DNA of 39,380 bases from positions 1 to 39,380 of the forward strand of contig ONDV01000011.1 of NCBI GenBank assembly GCA_900316665.1, given 5' to 3'. The notes below the pieces were generated by a model that had not been told where the DNA came from, searched no databases, and was given only the letters and a program-made list of their open reading frames with translations. The position numbers were made by a program, and so were the translations under genes. Shown here piece after piece: positions 1 to 7,721 of the stretch; positions within the stretch are counted from its first letter, which is position 1, and each line of letters starts with the position of its first letter. Source of the stretch: an uncultured Lachnospiraceae bacterium. Its GTDB lineage: Bacteria; Bacillota; Clostridia; Lachnospirales; Lachnospiraceae.

Positions 1-118
1 AAGCGCGTGCGAGCAAACAGAAAAACACAACTTGTGAGCCACCACTGTGACATCTCTTGGCAAAAAGCGAATGAATCCTTGCAACGAAGATTCTCATTAA
101 TAATGTGGGAAGTTTTAG
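1..118 (-). repeat. Palindromic repeat element, copy A (truncated by window start)
   Basis: This is the first of three copies of a long palindromic element. It starts at the central loop and runs through one arm, ending in a terminal box that reads as GTGGGAAGTTTT near 107-117. The arm contains ATGAATCCTTGCAACGAAGAT (71-91), which is identical to the right inner arm of copy B. Read on the minus strand it is almost identical to copy C. It carries an open frame shared with the other copies, but that is a by-product of the repeat and not a credible gene. Confidence 0.9.
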
Positions 119-176
119 TAAGGAATATTATCTCTTATTACAGCTGCCGCGGATCACGGATAGAAAGGATAAAAAT

Positions 177-353
177 ATGTCTGATATTAAAAATGTTACT
201 CCTGAGAACTGCACACATAATTGCAATACATGCGGTTCATCCTGCAATGATAATGAACATCCCGGAAAGTTTTTTGAGGCTGTTGACAATTTCTCAAAGA
301 CAGATGCGGCAGATCTTCTGAATGCACTGAATGAACTGGGAAAGGAAGACTGA
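177..353 (+). CDS. Small protein with Mrp/NBP35-like N-terminal cysteine motif
   Basis: A 58-residue protein. The start at 177 is chosen because AAAGGAT sits 8 bases upstream; a longer frame from 105 begins next to the repeat and has no such site. The key feature is CTHNCNTCGSSC, i.e. Cys12, Cys16, Cys19 and Cys23 spaced CX3CX2CX3C. A very similar Cys cluster opens many clostridial Mrp/NBP35-type Fe-S carrier ATPases, but here there is no P-loop or any ATPase domain, and the protein ends after an acidic, Leu-rich stretch of about 30 residues. Metal or Fe-S binding is an inference. The tRNA-Leu begins 12 bases after the stop, so the two may share a transcript. Confidence 0.7.
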   Translation: MSDIKNVTPENCTHNCNTCGSSCNDNEHPGKFFEAVDNFSKTDAADLLNALNELGKED

Positions 354-365
354 CAGGATATTTTC

Positions 366-446
366 GCGGCTCTGGCGGAATTGGCAGACGCGCAGGATTT
401 AGGTTCCTGTGCCTTTGGCGTGCGGGTTCAAGTCCCGCGAGCCGCA
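366..446 (+). tRNA. tRNA-Leu (anticodon UAG)
   Basis: The acceptor stem GCGGCTC pairs perfectly with GAGCCGC at 439-445, followed by discriminator A446. The anticodon arm is CAGGA, loop TTTAGGT, TCCTG, giving anticodon UAG (codon CUA). The T arm is GCGGG-TTCAAGT-CCCGC. A variable arm is present, as expected for a class II tRNA-Leu. The 3' CCA is not encoded. A minus-strand frame and a plus frame starting at 446 overlap it and are spurious. Confidence 0.96.
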
Positions 447-457
447 TGATAATTTTC

Positions 458-523
458 AAGCTGCTGACGGTTTCTGCCGTATCGACAGATAATATATTCG
501 AGACATGCCGCGCAGCTTTTTTT
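458..523 (+). terminator. Probable terminator after tRNA-Leu
   Basis: AAGCTGC (458-464) can pair with GCAGCTT (512-518), an inner ACGG/CCGT stem lies at 467-480, and the outer stem runs into a T tract (517-523). The large loop makes it less certain than a compact hairpin. It would end the tRNA transcript just ahead of the proB ribosome binding site. Confidence 0.5.
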
Positions 524-535
524 CAGGATGAGGAA

Positions 536-1327
536 ATGAAAAAGAGAAGAATAGTAATAAAGGTCGGCACTTCCACTCTTACAAATGAGCTGGGAAATCC
601 TGACCTGAGAGAATTTGATAAGTTGTCAATGACAATTTCCGATGTGCAGAATCTGGGGAACGAAGTAATTCTCGTTAGTTCCGGCGCCATCGCCGTCGGC
701 GCCAACAAGATGCACTTTACAGAAAAACCGCATGAGATGCGCATGAAGCAGGCGGCAGCTGCTGTGGGTCAGTGCGAGAATATGTTTCTCTATGACAAAT
801 TTTTCGGTTATTACAACAAGACCGTCGCCCAGATTCTCTTGAATGCCGAGGATATAAAGCAGGAAGAGAAAAAGGAGAACCTTGTCAATACCTTTGAGGC
901 GCTTCTGGAGATGGGGATCATACCTGTCGTAAACGAAAACGACTCCGTCAGCTACACGGAAATCGAATCGGATGACAGGCTTTTCGGAGACAACGACAAG
1001 CTCTCTGCCGTGGTTGCCGTGCTTTGTCAGGCTGATCTTCTCGTGATTCTTTCGGACATTGACGGATTCTATGACAGGGATCCCCGCCTTTATAAGGACG
1101 CAAAGCTGATCGACAGAATAGATAAGATCGATGATTCGGTTTATAATCTTGCCGGAGGAGCCGGAAGCAGGAGAGGAACCGGCGGCATGAGGACGAAGAT
1201 CGAAGCTGCTGACCTCGCCACATCGAACGGCATCAGCACTATAGTGATAAACGGACGCGCCCCGTCCGGTCTCTATGACATAGTGGAGGGAAGAAAAGCA
1301 GGAACTCTCTTTGCTGCCAGAAAATAA
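536..1327 (+). CDS. proB: Glutamate 5-kinase (short form, no PUA domain)
   Basis: Phosphorylates L-glutamate with ATP, the first step of proline synthesis, in the cytoplasm. 263 residues. The amino-acid kinase fold is marked by KVGTST (residues 9-14), SSGAIAVG (about 47-54), NENDSVSYTEIE (about 133-144), SDIDGFYDRDP (about 173-183) and GTGGMRTK (about 214-221). The start at 536 follows AGGATGAGG; the upstream extension to 446 overlaps the tRNA. The protein ends after the kinase domain, so the C-terminal PUA domain of E. coli ProB is absent; short ProB forms of this length are known. proA is not in the window. apt follows after 28 bases. Confidence 0.95.
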   Translation: MKKRRIVIKVGTSTLTNELGNPDLREFDKLSMTISDVQNLGNEVILVSSGAIAVGANKMHFTEKPHEMRMKQAAAAVGQCENMFLYDKFFGYYNKTVAQILLNAEDIKQEEKKENLVNTFEALLEMGIIPVVNENDSVSYTEIESDDRLFGDNDKLSAVVAVLCQADLLVILSDIDGFYDRDPRLYKDAKLIDRIDKIDDSVYNLAGGAGSRRGTGGMRTKIEAADLATSNGISTIVINGRAPSGLYDIVEGRKAGTLFAARK

Positions 1328-1355
1328 TTGGAGTGTCAAATAAGAAGGTGTATCA

Positions 1356-1883
1356 ATGGAAAAGAAGCTGGAAGATTATGTACGCACAATTCCTGATTTC
1401 CCGAAGAAGGGGATCATGTTTCGGGATATAACCACAGTCTTAAAAGATCCGGATGGCTTTAAGATGGCAATAGACGATATGCTGTCAGCTCTTCAGGGTC
1501 TGGAATTCGATGCCATAGCCGGTGCGGAGTCGAGGGGATTTATATTTGCTTCTCCTCTGGCTTACGAACTTAATAAGCCCCTTATTCTTATAAGAAAGGC
1601 GAGAAAACTTCCTGCCGATACCGTGTCAGCTACCTACGACCTTGAGTATGGTTCTGCTACGATTGAGATGCATAAGGATTCCATCAAGCCCGGAGACCGC
1701 GTGGTTCTCGTAGATGACCTGATCGCGACCGGAGGTACCGTGAAGGCTGCAGCGTCGCTCGTTGAAAAGCTTGGCGGCACAGTAGTGAAGATGCTTTTCG
1801 TGATGGAGCTCGCCGGTCTCGATGCGAGAAAGAATCTGCCGGAATATGACATCCATTCATCCATCATCTATCCGGGGAAGTAA
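1356..1883 (+). CDS. apt: Adenine phosphoribosyltransferase
   Basis: Converts adenine plus PRPP to AMP in purine salvage, in the cytoplasm. 175 residues, the normal family length. Visible motifs are the N-terminal IPDFPKKGIMFRDIT (residues 12-26) and the PRPP loop VLVDDLIATGGT (residues 117-128). The start at 1356 has AGAAGGTG upstream. It lies 28 bases after proB and is probably co-transcribed with it, although the two pathways are unrelated. Palindromic repeat copy B begins 33 bases after the stop. Confidence 0.96.
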   Translation: MEKKLEDYVRTIPDFPKKGIMFRDITTVLKDPDGFKMAIDDMLSALQGLEFDAIAGAESRGFIFASPLAYELNKPLILIRKARKLPADTVSATYDLEYGSATIEMHKDSIKPGDRVVLVDDLIATGGTVKAAASLVEKLGGTVVKMLFVMELAGLDARKNLPEYDIHSSIIYPGK

Positions 1884-1916
1884 ATATTATTTTATTTGAA
1901 ATTTTATTTACTCACT

Positions 1917-2119
1917 AAAACTTCCCACATTAATAATGAGAATCTTCGTTGCAAGGATTCATGGAAGCCATGAGATGCACAGATGGTGGCGAACATTGTG
2001 TTTTTCGTCGTGTCAGAGAGCCGCTAATAAGCGCGTGCGAGCAAACAGAAAAACACTACTTGTGAGCCACCACTGTGACATCTCTTGGCAACTATCGAAT
2101 GAATCCTTGCAACGAAGAT
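1917..2119. repeat. Palindromic repeat element, copy B (complete hairpin)
   Basis: A roughly 200-base imperfect palindrome. ATCTTCGTTGCAAGGATTCAT (1942-1962) is a perfect 21-base inverted match of 2099-2119. Further inward, GAGATG/CATCTC, TGGTGGC/GCCACCA and GTGTTTTTC/GAAAAACAC blocks also pair across the arms. The apex carries a small CGCT-AATA-AGCG hairpin. An extra terminal box, CTTCCCACATTAATAATGAG, is present only on the left side here. Copies A and C end in the same box. It codes for nothing credible and looks like a MITE-like or REP-like mobile hairpin. Confidence 0.9.
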
Positions 2120-2132
2120 GATCCATGTTTAT

Positions 2133-2178
2133 AGAAAAAAATGAGTGTCAAAAGGTATTTTGACGCTCATTTTATAAT
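2133..2178. terminator. Bidirectional terminator between apt and the restriction gene
   Basis: ATGAGTGTCAAAA (2141-2153) pairs over 13 positions (one G-T) with TTTTGACGCTCAT (2158-2170) around the loop GGTA. It has A's on the left and T's on the right, so it can end transcription from both sides. Its place between convergent genes fits. Confidence 0.85.
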
Positions 2179-2208
2179 ATGGCTTTATTGTAATGACCGG
2201 GACATGGT

Positions 2209-3108
2209 TCAGGTTCTGACCATTTTTTTTACATAATCATAAATTCTTTGCAGTGTAGCTTTGTCAGAATTATCAATTACCCGACTTGCTACATCGGAGA
2301 ATCCGATATATGAAGAGAACCCCAGCAAATATACAGATAAAGCCATTGCCATATCCTTATTGCCGCCATCTATTTTATTGGCAATAAAGTGTAGTTCACG
2401 CAAAACAGAATCGTCCGGTATCTTTATATCTTTGCCACCATCATCAACGACCTTTTTTATAACATCGGGAAGGACCATGCACATCTTGTAAAACGCATCT
2501 TCTTCACCGGTTACAAGGGCATAGAACTGATCAAGGCTGACTCTGCGTATTCTCCTGTGGGAGACATTTTTTCCGTCAACTTTAGTTGCCCAGACTTCAT
2601 TTTGAGATTTCATTGCAATTGCTTCAACGAGAAAACATGCGCAGTCATCATCGTCCAGCAGCTGACTCTGCATCTTTATGTAAGTTTTGCCGGCAGCTGA
2701 TGAATTCATTGTATTGTGTTTATTCTTCATCTCAACATAGATTGTATGGACTATGTCGCCTTCAGGAAGAGCAATGCCGGAAGGCACATGAAAGATAACA
2801 TCCCATCCTCCTTCTGTACCATTGTCCGGGACATGGCAGTTTTTCATATATTTAAAAATTCGCTGATGAAAATATCCTATGTTATTGTTATTTGATTTAT
2901 CACGCTGCCGGAAGATTTCATTTCCTATTATTTCTTCCCATGATGTCTGATATACAGTTTTATCAAATATCAGCTTGACCGGATCGATTAAATTCTTATT
3001 GAACCGTTCCAAATCGAATGACTCAAGCTTTTCACCGTATTTATCAATGGTATCCTTTACATGGTTTATAAAGTCCTCTTCGGAAATAAAATCAAGTCCC
3101 CAGCTCAT
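2209..3108 (-). CDS. Eco47II-like type II restriction endonuclease
   Basis: 299 residues. The sequence resembles the Eco47II restriction enzyme family, whose namesake cuts GGNCC. A PD-(D/E)XK-type active site is suggested by Asp103 (WDVIF), then Glu126 and Lys128 in EMKNKHNTMNSS (126-137). The start at 3108 is preferred because AAGGAG lies 5 bases upstream; an in-frame ATG 24 bases earlier has no such site. The gene overlaps the end of the methyltransferase gene by 17 bases, the tight coupling usual in restriction-modification pairs. Base composition is more AT-rich than the flanking genes, which suggests acquisition. The exact target site is inferred only from family membership. Confidence 0.82.
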   Translation of the reverse strand: MSWGLDFISEEDFINHVKDTIDKYGEKLESFDLERFNKNLIDPVKLIFDKTVYQTSWEEIIGNEIFRQRDKSNNNNIGYFHQRIFKYMKNCHVPDNGTEGGWDVIFHVPSGIALPEGDIVHTIYVEMKNKHNTMNSSAAGKTYIKMQSQLLDDDDCACFLVEAIAMKSQNEVWATKVDGKNVSHRRIRRVSLDQFYALVTGEEDAFYKMCMVLPDVIKKVVDDGGKDIKIPDDSVLRELHFIANKIDGGNKDMAMALSVYLLGFSSYIGFSDVASRVIDNSDKATLQRIYDYVKKMVRT

Positions 3109-4246
3109 ATTTTTCTCCTTCCAGTGCATCATATATCATGTCTGCAACTTCGTAAGCCAGATTGACAGGAACAGCATTCCCAACCTGTCTGTACTGAGAC
3201 ATCAGGCTTCCGCAGAACTCCCAGCTGTCCGGAAAACTCTGGCATCTTGCATTTTCTCTTACTGTAAACGGTCTTGCCTCTAATGGATGACATCTCTCGG
3301 TCTGTTTCTGTGAAGGAGAGGTCAATACTGTTAATGAAGGTTCATCCATAGACAGTCTTCTGAGTATTCCTGTTCGTCCGCCTTCCATATTCCAGCAGCT
3401 TTTCATATATTCTTTTGCAAGATCAGGATCAATATCCTTCCAGTATCCACCCGGAGGCACCAGTTCAAACAGCTTCCTTTTCTTCTCGCTATACTGGGCA
3501 CCGGGACTTTTCGGCACATCCTGCAGGATATCTCTGAGGACAGGTCTGTAAGTATGTTTGGATGGGAATCTGAAACAGATCTTGTTTTTCAGATCCTTTC
3601 GAATCCCTATTGTAATAAGCCTTTCTCTTTTTTGTGCCACGCCGTGATCCCAGGCATTAAGTACCTGCTTCTTTATATCATATCCGGCGTTCTCAAAAAT
3701 ATTCAGCATAGTCTGATACGTTTTTCCATGATCATGTGTAAGAAGTCCCCTGACATTTTCAAACAGGAACATCTTTGGCTGAAGTTTTTCAAGAAAAACA
3801 GCATAGTGATAAAACAAAGTTCCCCGAGCATCTTCAAGTCCCAGCCGCTTTCCTGCATAAGAAAAAGCCTGACATGGAGCACCGCCTGACAAAAGATCAA
3901 GTTCACACTTCTTTATGCCAAAATAGTCTTCCAGATTCAATTTGGAAATATTAGCAATGTCATCGCAGATAACCCTCCAGCCGGGACGGTTTTTTTTCAG
4001 AGTATCACATGCATCTTTGTCAAATTCAATCAAGCCAAGTGTATTAAAGCCTGCATTTTCAACTCCGAGTGCCAGCCCCCCTGCGCCCGCGAATAATTCA
4101 ATCGTGTTATACTTCTTCTCCTTTGCAGGATAAGAAATATTATAAAAATTTTTTTGCAGATCTTTACTATTTTGCAGCTGTTTTGACGGTTTTTCCGAAT
4201 TGACCGGAATAAGCCATGTATTGTCTGCAGTTGTTGCAAAATCCAT
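3092..4246 (-). CDS. DNA (cytosine-5) methyltransferase of the type II system
   Basis: Methylates C5 of cytosine in the cognate site and protects host DNA. 384 residues. Motif I FAGAGG (52-57), motif IV GGAPCQ with nucleophile Cys125, motif VI ENVRG (163-167), motif VIII QKRER (205-209) and motif X RQVGNAVP near the C-terminus are all in order. The start at 4246 has GGAGG 5 bases upstream; a start 12 bases earlier has none. A poorly conserved N-terminal extension of about 50 residues precedes motif I. The downstream Eco47II-like nuclease suggests a GGNCC-type target, which is an inference. It begins 40 bases after the HAD gene and may have its own promoter in that AT-rich gap. Confidence 0.95.
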   Translation of the reverse strand: MDFATTADNTWLIPVNSEKPSKQLQNSKDLQKNFYNISYPAKEKKYNTIELFAGAGGLALGVENAGFNTLGLIEFDKDACDTLKKNRPGWRVICDDIANISKLNLEDYFGIKKCELDLLSGGAPCQAFSYAGKRLGLEDARGTLFYHYAVFLEKLQPKMFLFENVRGLLTHDHGKTYQTMLNIFENAGYDIKKQVLNAWDHGVAQKRERLITIGIRKDLKNKICFRFPSKHTYRPVLRDILQDVPKSPGAQYSEKKRKLFELVPPGGYWKDIDPDLAKEYMKSCWNMEGGRTGILRRLSMDEPSLTVLTSPSQKQTERCHPLEARPFTVRENARCQSFPDSWEFCGSLMSQYRQVGNAVPVNLAYEVADMIYDALEGEKYELGT

Positions 4247-4285
4247 ATATTCCTCCATATATAAATCAAGCGTATAAAATATTTT

Positions 4286-4933
4286 TTAATTCAGGTATCT
4301 CCTCACTTCAGAAAGGTCAGAGCATACCGAAAAAAGCACCTTCTTTAATTCATCATCCGGCTCGCTCAGATCCGGTACCATTATAGTCCTTATTCCCGCA
4401 GCGACGGAAGAATAGATCCCATTCGGCGAATCCTCCACGGTGATGCAGTCCCCGGCGGATAGCTTGAGGGTCTCAAGGGCAAAAAGATAAGGGTCAGGGT
4501 AGGGCTTTCCTCTTTTAACATCATGAGCCGATATGATGTCGGAGAAAAAATCGATCACTCCGGCAGCTTCGAGCCTTATTTTTGCGTCTGCCATTCCGGT
4601 CGCCGTGACAATGGCAGTTCTGATTTTCTTTTCTTTACAGAAATCCATGAGTTCAAAGAATCCACTCTTTACTTGGATCCCATAATTCTTTGAATATTCC
4701 TTTACCAGCTGACCTGTCCGTTCATGCACCATGTCCCAGTCAAATGACTCGCCGTACTTTTTCTTATAATAAGCTCTGGCATCGGTGTGATTCAAACTCC
4801 GGTGAATAAGAGCGTCTTCTTTTTTGAATTCGGGGTAGCCGATTTCATGCATGACTTCAGTAAAGGCGCTGTTATAATATTTTTCCGTGTCGGTGACCGT
4901 GCCGTCCATATCCAGAAGAAGAGCTTTTGTCAT
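4286..4933 (-). CDS. HAD-family hydrolase (beta-phosphoglucomutase-like phosphatase)
   Basis: 215 residues, cytoplasmic. The catalytic motif is LLLDMDGTVTD with nucleophile Asp8 and acid/base Asp10. Motif II is VTATG, motif III is KRGKPYPDP, and motif IV is VEDSPNG. A helical cap lies between motifs I and II, giving the subfamily IA layout of sugar-phosphate phosphatases and beta-phosphoglucomutases. The substrate cannot be read from the sequence. The start at 4933 follows AGAGGTT; a longer frame to 5002 runs into the tandem repeat region. It lies downstream of lysR on the same strand. Confidence 0.88.
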   Translation of the reverse strand: MTKALLLDMDGTVTDTEKYYNSAFTEVMHEIGYPEFKKEDALIHRSLNHTDARAYYKKKYGESFDWDMVHERTGQLVKEYSKNYGIQVKSGFFELMDFCKEKKIRTAIVTATGMADAKIRLEAAGVIDFFSDIISAHDVKRGKPYPDPYLFALETLKLSAGDCITVEDSPNGIYSSVAAGIRTIMVPDLSEPDDELKKVLFSVCSDLSEVRRYLN

Positions 4934-4977
4934 TTGATCTAACCTCTTTTTTAGTATTTCAGCAGAACCACATATTC

Positions 4978-4990
4978 CTTGCATTGCAAG
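4978..4990. promoter_or_regulatory. Small perfect palindrome upstream of the HAD gene
   Basis: CTTGCATTGCAAG is a 6-base inverted repeat around a central T, about 45 bases upstream of the HAD start. It could be an operator. No regulator can be assigned. Confidence 0.3.
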
Positions 4991-4994
4991 CATT

Positions 4995-5098
4995 GATTTC
5001 AATTATGATAATTCTTTTTTGTACGATTTGATTTCAATCATGATAATTCTTTTTTGTACGATTTGATTTCAATTATGATAATTCTTTGTGTACGATTT
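4995..5098. repeat. Three tandem ~35-base repeats derived from the 3' end of lysR
   Basis: Units lie at 4995-5029, 5030-5064 and 5065-5098 (35, 35 and 34 bases). They differ only at one C/T position and in the length of a T run. The third unit is the last codons and the stop of lysR; the other two are extra copies behind the stop. No spacers separate them, so this is not CRISPR. Confidence 0.92.
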
Positions 5099-5947
5099 GA
5101 TCTCATCAGCCATAGCCGACGCTGCCGGGGAAAGAAATCCGGGATTCAGGGTGATGATACCGAGCGTCCTGTGGATCGGCGGGTTGAGAGGGAAAATCTG
5201 TATCTCCTTTATCTGATTGTCCGTGACCATCTTCGGCATGATGGAGATGCCGGCGCCGCATTCGACCATGGCAGCCGCTGACTGATCATCAAGGACATGA
5301 CAGTTGGCACGTATCGACAGGCTGTTTTTGTCCAGAAACGTGATAACGTCCTTGTCGCAGCTGTCATCCTGGATGACAAATGGCTGGTCTCTGATGTCTT
5401 CCGGGCTTATTGACTCGGTATTTTCAGGAAAATATCCCTTAGGCGTCACGCAGACCAGAGGGTCTTCATAGAGCGGTGTGAAAGGCAGTCCCTCGTCAAC
5501 TGCGTCCGAAACTATGCCCAGATCTATGACGCCGTTTCTGACCCAGTTTACGGTATCGGTATATGAGCCCTGATAGATCTCCACGTCGATCTGAGGGTGC
5601 TTTTCACTGAATGATTCCATGATCGAAGGGATCCAGGCTGTGCAGACGGAATTTACGCAGCCGAGTTTTACGGACCCCGTCTGAAGACCCTTCATCTGTG
5701 ATACAGTCTGCATAAGGCTGTTGTTGGCCTTTACAATATTCTGAAGATAAGGGCTGATCTGCTCGCCGGCGCTAGTCAGCTGGACACCGTTTTTATTCCT
5801 GATGAAAATCGGGAAGCCGATCTCTTCCTCCATCGACGAGATGGAATGGCTGATGGCTGACGGGGTGAGGTGGAGAAGCGAAGCGGCTTTGGCGAACGAT
5901 CCCTGTTCTATGATTGTTTGAAATATCTCGTAAGATAATAGTGTCAA
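5069..5947 (-). CDS. LysR-family transcriptional regulator
   Basis: 292 residues. The N-terminal winged helix-turn-helix spans about residues 1-60, with SFAKAASLLHLTPSAISHSI at 17-36. A periplasmic-binding-protein-like effector domain starts near residue 90 (SVKLGCVNSV). The start is TTG at 5947 with GGAGG 6 bases upstream; no better ATG exists. The effector and target genes are unknown. It is divergent from the FliB-like gene across 264 bases, so self-regulation or control of that neighbour is possible. Its last codons are duplicated behind the stop. Confidence 0.93.
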   Translation of the reverse strand: MTLLSYEIFQTIIEQGSFAKAASLLHLTPSAISHSISSMEEEIGFPIFIRNKNGVQLTSAGEQISPYLQNIVKANNSLMQTVSQMKGLQTGSVKLGCVNSVCTAWIPSIMESFSEKHPQIDVEIYQGSYTDTVNWVRNGVIDLGIVSDAVDEGLPFTPLYEDPLVCVTPKGYFPENTESISPEDIRDQPFVIQDDSCDKDVITFLDKNSLSIRANCHVLDDQSAAAMVECGAGISIMPKMVTDNQIKEIQIFPLNPPIHRTLGIITLNPGFLSPAASAMADEIKSYTKNYHN

Positions 5948-5971
5948 GTCAAACCTCCTGAATTCATACTT

Positions 5972-5994
5972 ATACCGAAGTTTATGGTATTATA
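5972..5994 (-). promoter_or_regulatory. Candidate lysR promoter -10 and overlapping dyad
   Basis: ATACC-N9-GGTAT (5972-5990) is an inverted repeat about 25 bases upstream of the lysR start. On the minus strand a TATAAT -10 (5994-5989) overlaps its edge. This would suit autorepression. The dyad does not show a clear T-N11-A LysR box, and the -35 is weak. Confidence 0.4.
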
Positions 5995-6117
5995 TGGTTA
6001 TGGCCGGCTGATAAGTCATATCGCATTTGAACCGGTACAAAAACGAATATTAGTGACATGACCCGGCTATACTATTAAAGGACTATATGACTGATAATTG
6101 ATAGTGTCATAAGTACT

Positions 6118-6146
6118 TTGATCAGTGATCTATAACAAATTATATT
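6118..6146 (+). promoter_or_regulatory. Candidate promoter of the FliB-like gene
   Basis: TTGATC (6118-6123), a 17-base spacer, then TATATT (6141-6146). The gene start is 66 bases downstream of the -10. The rest of the lysR/FliB-like gap shows only AT-rich sequence. Confidence 0.55.
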
Positions 6147-6211
6147 TTAGCACAAAGTTGAAAAAACTTAACTGTATATTTGAAATTGTTTCATGTAAAT
6201 AAAGGATTTTG

Positions 6212-7567
6212 ATGAGCGAATACATATCTTCTTTATTGCCGGACTTCAAGTGTCTGGCGGCGGATTGTCCGTCCACCTGCTGCGGAGGCTGGACCGTAAA
6301 TGTCGATCCCGGGACGCGAAAACAAATAAGATCCGAGAAGGGACTGAAGGGCATGATAATGAACGCCGCCTTTTCCAAAGGAAAGAGCAGCCACATCATC
6401 ATGCCTTTAGGGACTTGTCCCTTTCATAAGAGAGGTCTGTGCTCGCTTCAGGCAAGCGGGAAAAATGACCTCATGCCAAATGTATGCAGAGTCTATCCGA
6501 GAAAAAGGACGACCATCGGCATGAGGACAGAGATCACGCCGGAACTCTCCTGCATAGAAGCAGCACGTTTATTTTTAAAATATCCGGCGCGGGCGACGGA
6601 ATTTATCTGTACCAGTGAATTGAATGGCGACTGTAAAGAGTCTGCCTGTTTGGAGATGGATCCGGGCTGCGCGGATGGAGATACGAATGATAAAGAGAAT
6701 AATCCAGGCTGCAAGGAAAAGTTATCAGATTTCTGTGATATAAGGATGGACAGCAAAGATAAAACAGCCACTCTGGTATTAGAATTCCGAAGGAAGATCC
6801 TTGATGTTTTGAGAAACGCCGGTGGCAGTCTTATTGAGCGGGAGAGAATCATTTACGGTTACACAGCGGAAGTCCACTCACTTTTTGTCAGAAATAAAAT
6901 TGATGATGCAATGTCTATTGAAGTAACCTGGAAAGAGAATGCCGACCGGGAGACGGGTGATAAATGTAATGGTAAAGTAACATTCTTCCCCATGACTTTC
7001 CTTAATGACTGCATACTGAATGTCATTCCTTACGGGCATTATTTCTTTGGAAACAGATTTTTCTTCGACCTTCTCCGTGAATACCGCATCCTGTTCGGGA
7101 ATGTGCCTTATTCCATGGCGGATGAATTCATGGCGGAGAAATTCAGAAAGATTATTACAGAAAAAGAAGATGAGAAGGCTGAATCAAAAACAGCTAATAT
7201 CCCGGCAGAATCAAAAAAAGAAAAGTTTTGTCTCATGTCTCCTGACATCTTCTCCTGCTATCTTCAGTATCTTCTTATCAGAACCTGCCCTGAGGCTTAC
7301 AACGACTGTCATTTATTGAAGGCTGTGGCTCTGCCTCTTCTCCTTACGGATATGCTCCGGGTATTCTCAGTCTGCCTCTTTGAAATGGAGCACCGCGGGG
7401 AAGACCTGCAGAATGACAAGAGCCATGACAGGCAAAACGATCTGTTAAATGATCCCAGATTCAATTCAGCCCTCGCCATTTCCTCATTTGAGAAGGCTTT
7501 GATCCACTCACCGGCTCTTTTGAAGGCCCTCTTTCGTAAAATTGAGAAAGAGGCTATAAAGGCGTAA
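6212..7567 (+). CDS. FliB-like Cys-rich protein (flagellin lysine-N-methylase family)
   Basis: 451 residues. The N-terminal motif CLAADCPSTCC (Cys14, 19, 23, 24), then CPFHKRGLC (about 70-78), NVCRVYPR (about 90-97) and LSCIEAARL follow the layout of the FliB / CxxCxxCC family. Salmonella FliB methylates flagellin lysines using a metal centre. No flagellar gene lies in the window, so the substrate here is open; pilins encoded 12 kb away are one option. The middle (about 140-190) is a charged, poorly conserved insert. The start at 6212 has AAAGGA upstream. It is likely monocistronic. Confidence 0.75.
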   Translation: MSEYISSLLPDFKCLAADCPSTCCGGWTVNVDPGTRKQIRSEKGLKGMIMNAAFSKGKSSHIIMPLGTCPFHKRGLCSLQASGKNDLMPNVCRVYPRKRTTIGMRTEITPELSCIEAARLFLKYPARATEFICTSELNGDCKESACLEMDPGCADGDTNDKENNPGCKEKLSDFCDIRMDSKDKTATLVLEFRRKILDVLRNAGGSLIERERIIYGYTAEVHSLFVRNKIDDAMSIEVTWKENADRETGDKCNGKVTFFPMTFLNDCILNVIPYGHYFFGNRFFFDLLREYRILFGNVPYSMADEFMAEKFRKIITEKEDEKAESKTANIPAESKKEKFCLMSPDIFSCYLQYLLIRTCPEAYNDCHLLKAVALPLLLTDMLRVFSVCLFEMEHRGEDLQNDKSHDRQNDLLNDPRFNSALAISSFEKALIHSPALLKALFRKIEKEAIKA

Positions 7568-7657
7568 AAATAAGGCATTTACAATAAACTCTGACACCTG
7601 CCGGGTTTTCCTCTTACTTGGCTTTTGGATTTTTGTATGGATTAACCAACAAAAATG

Positions 7658-7666
7658 TGTTATAAT
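7658..7666 (+). promoter_or_regulatory. Extended -10 promoter of the carD cluster
   Basis: TGT-TATAAT at 7658-7666 is a perfect extended -10, 56 bases ahead of the carD start. No good -35 is visible at 17 bases; TTGTAT (7633-7638) is too far away. Confidence 0.55.
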
Positions 7667-7721
7667 GCCAATGTGTAAGTATTGCATTTGTTTTATGAAA
7701 GTGGTATGGTGATATATTTTT

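Noticed and set aside
626..1339. 237-residue minus-strand frame opposite proB
   Set aside because: It is antisense to a clear proB with full motifs, has no recognisable family features and is a shadow frame.
1936..2121. Open frame in the repeat, with near-identical frames at 7-321 and 39172-39357
   Set aside because: It follows the repeat sequence in every copy, is cut differently each time, has no ribosome binding site and is explained by the palindrome.
4995..5098. Possible CRISPR array
   Set aside because: Only three units, directly abutting with no spacers, and one unit is the end of lysR.
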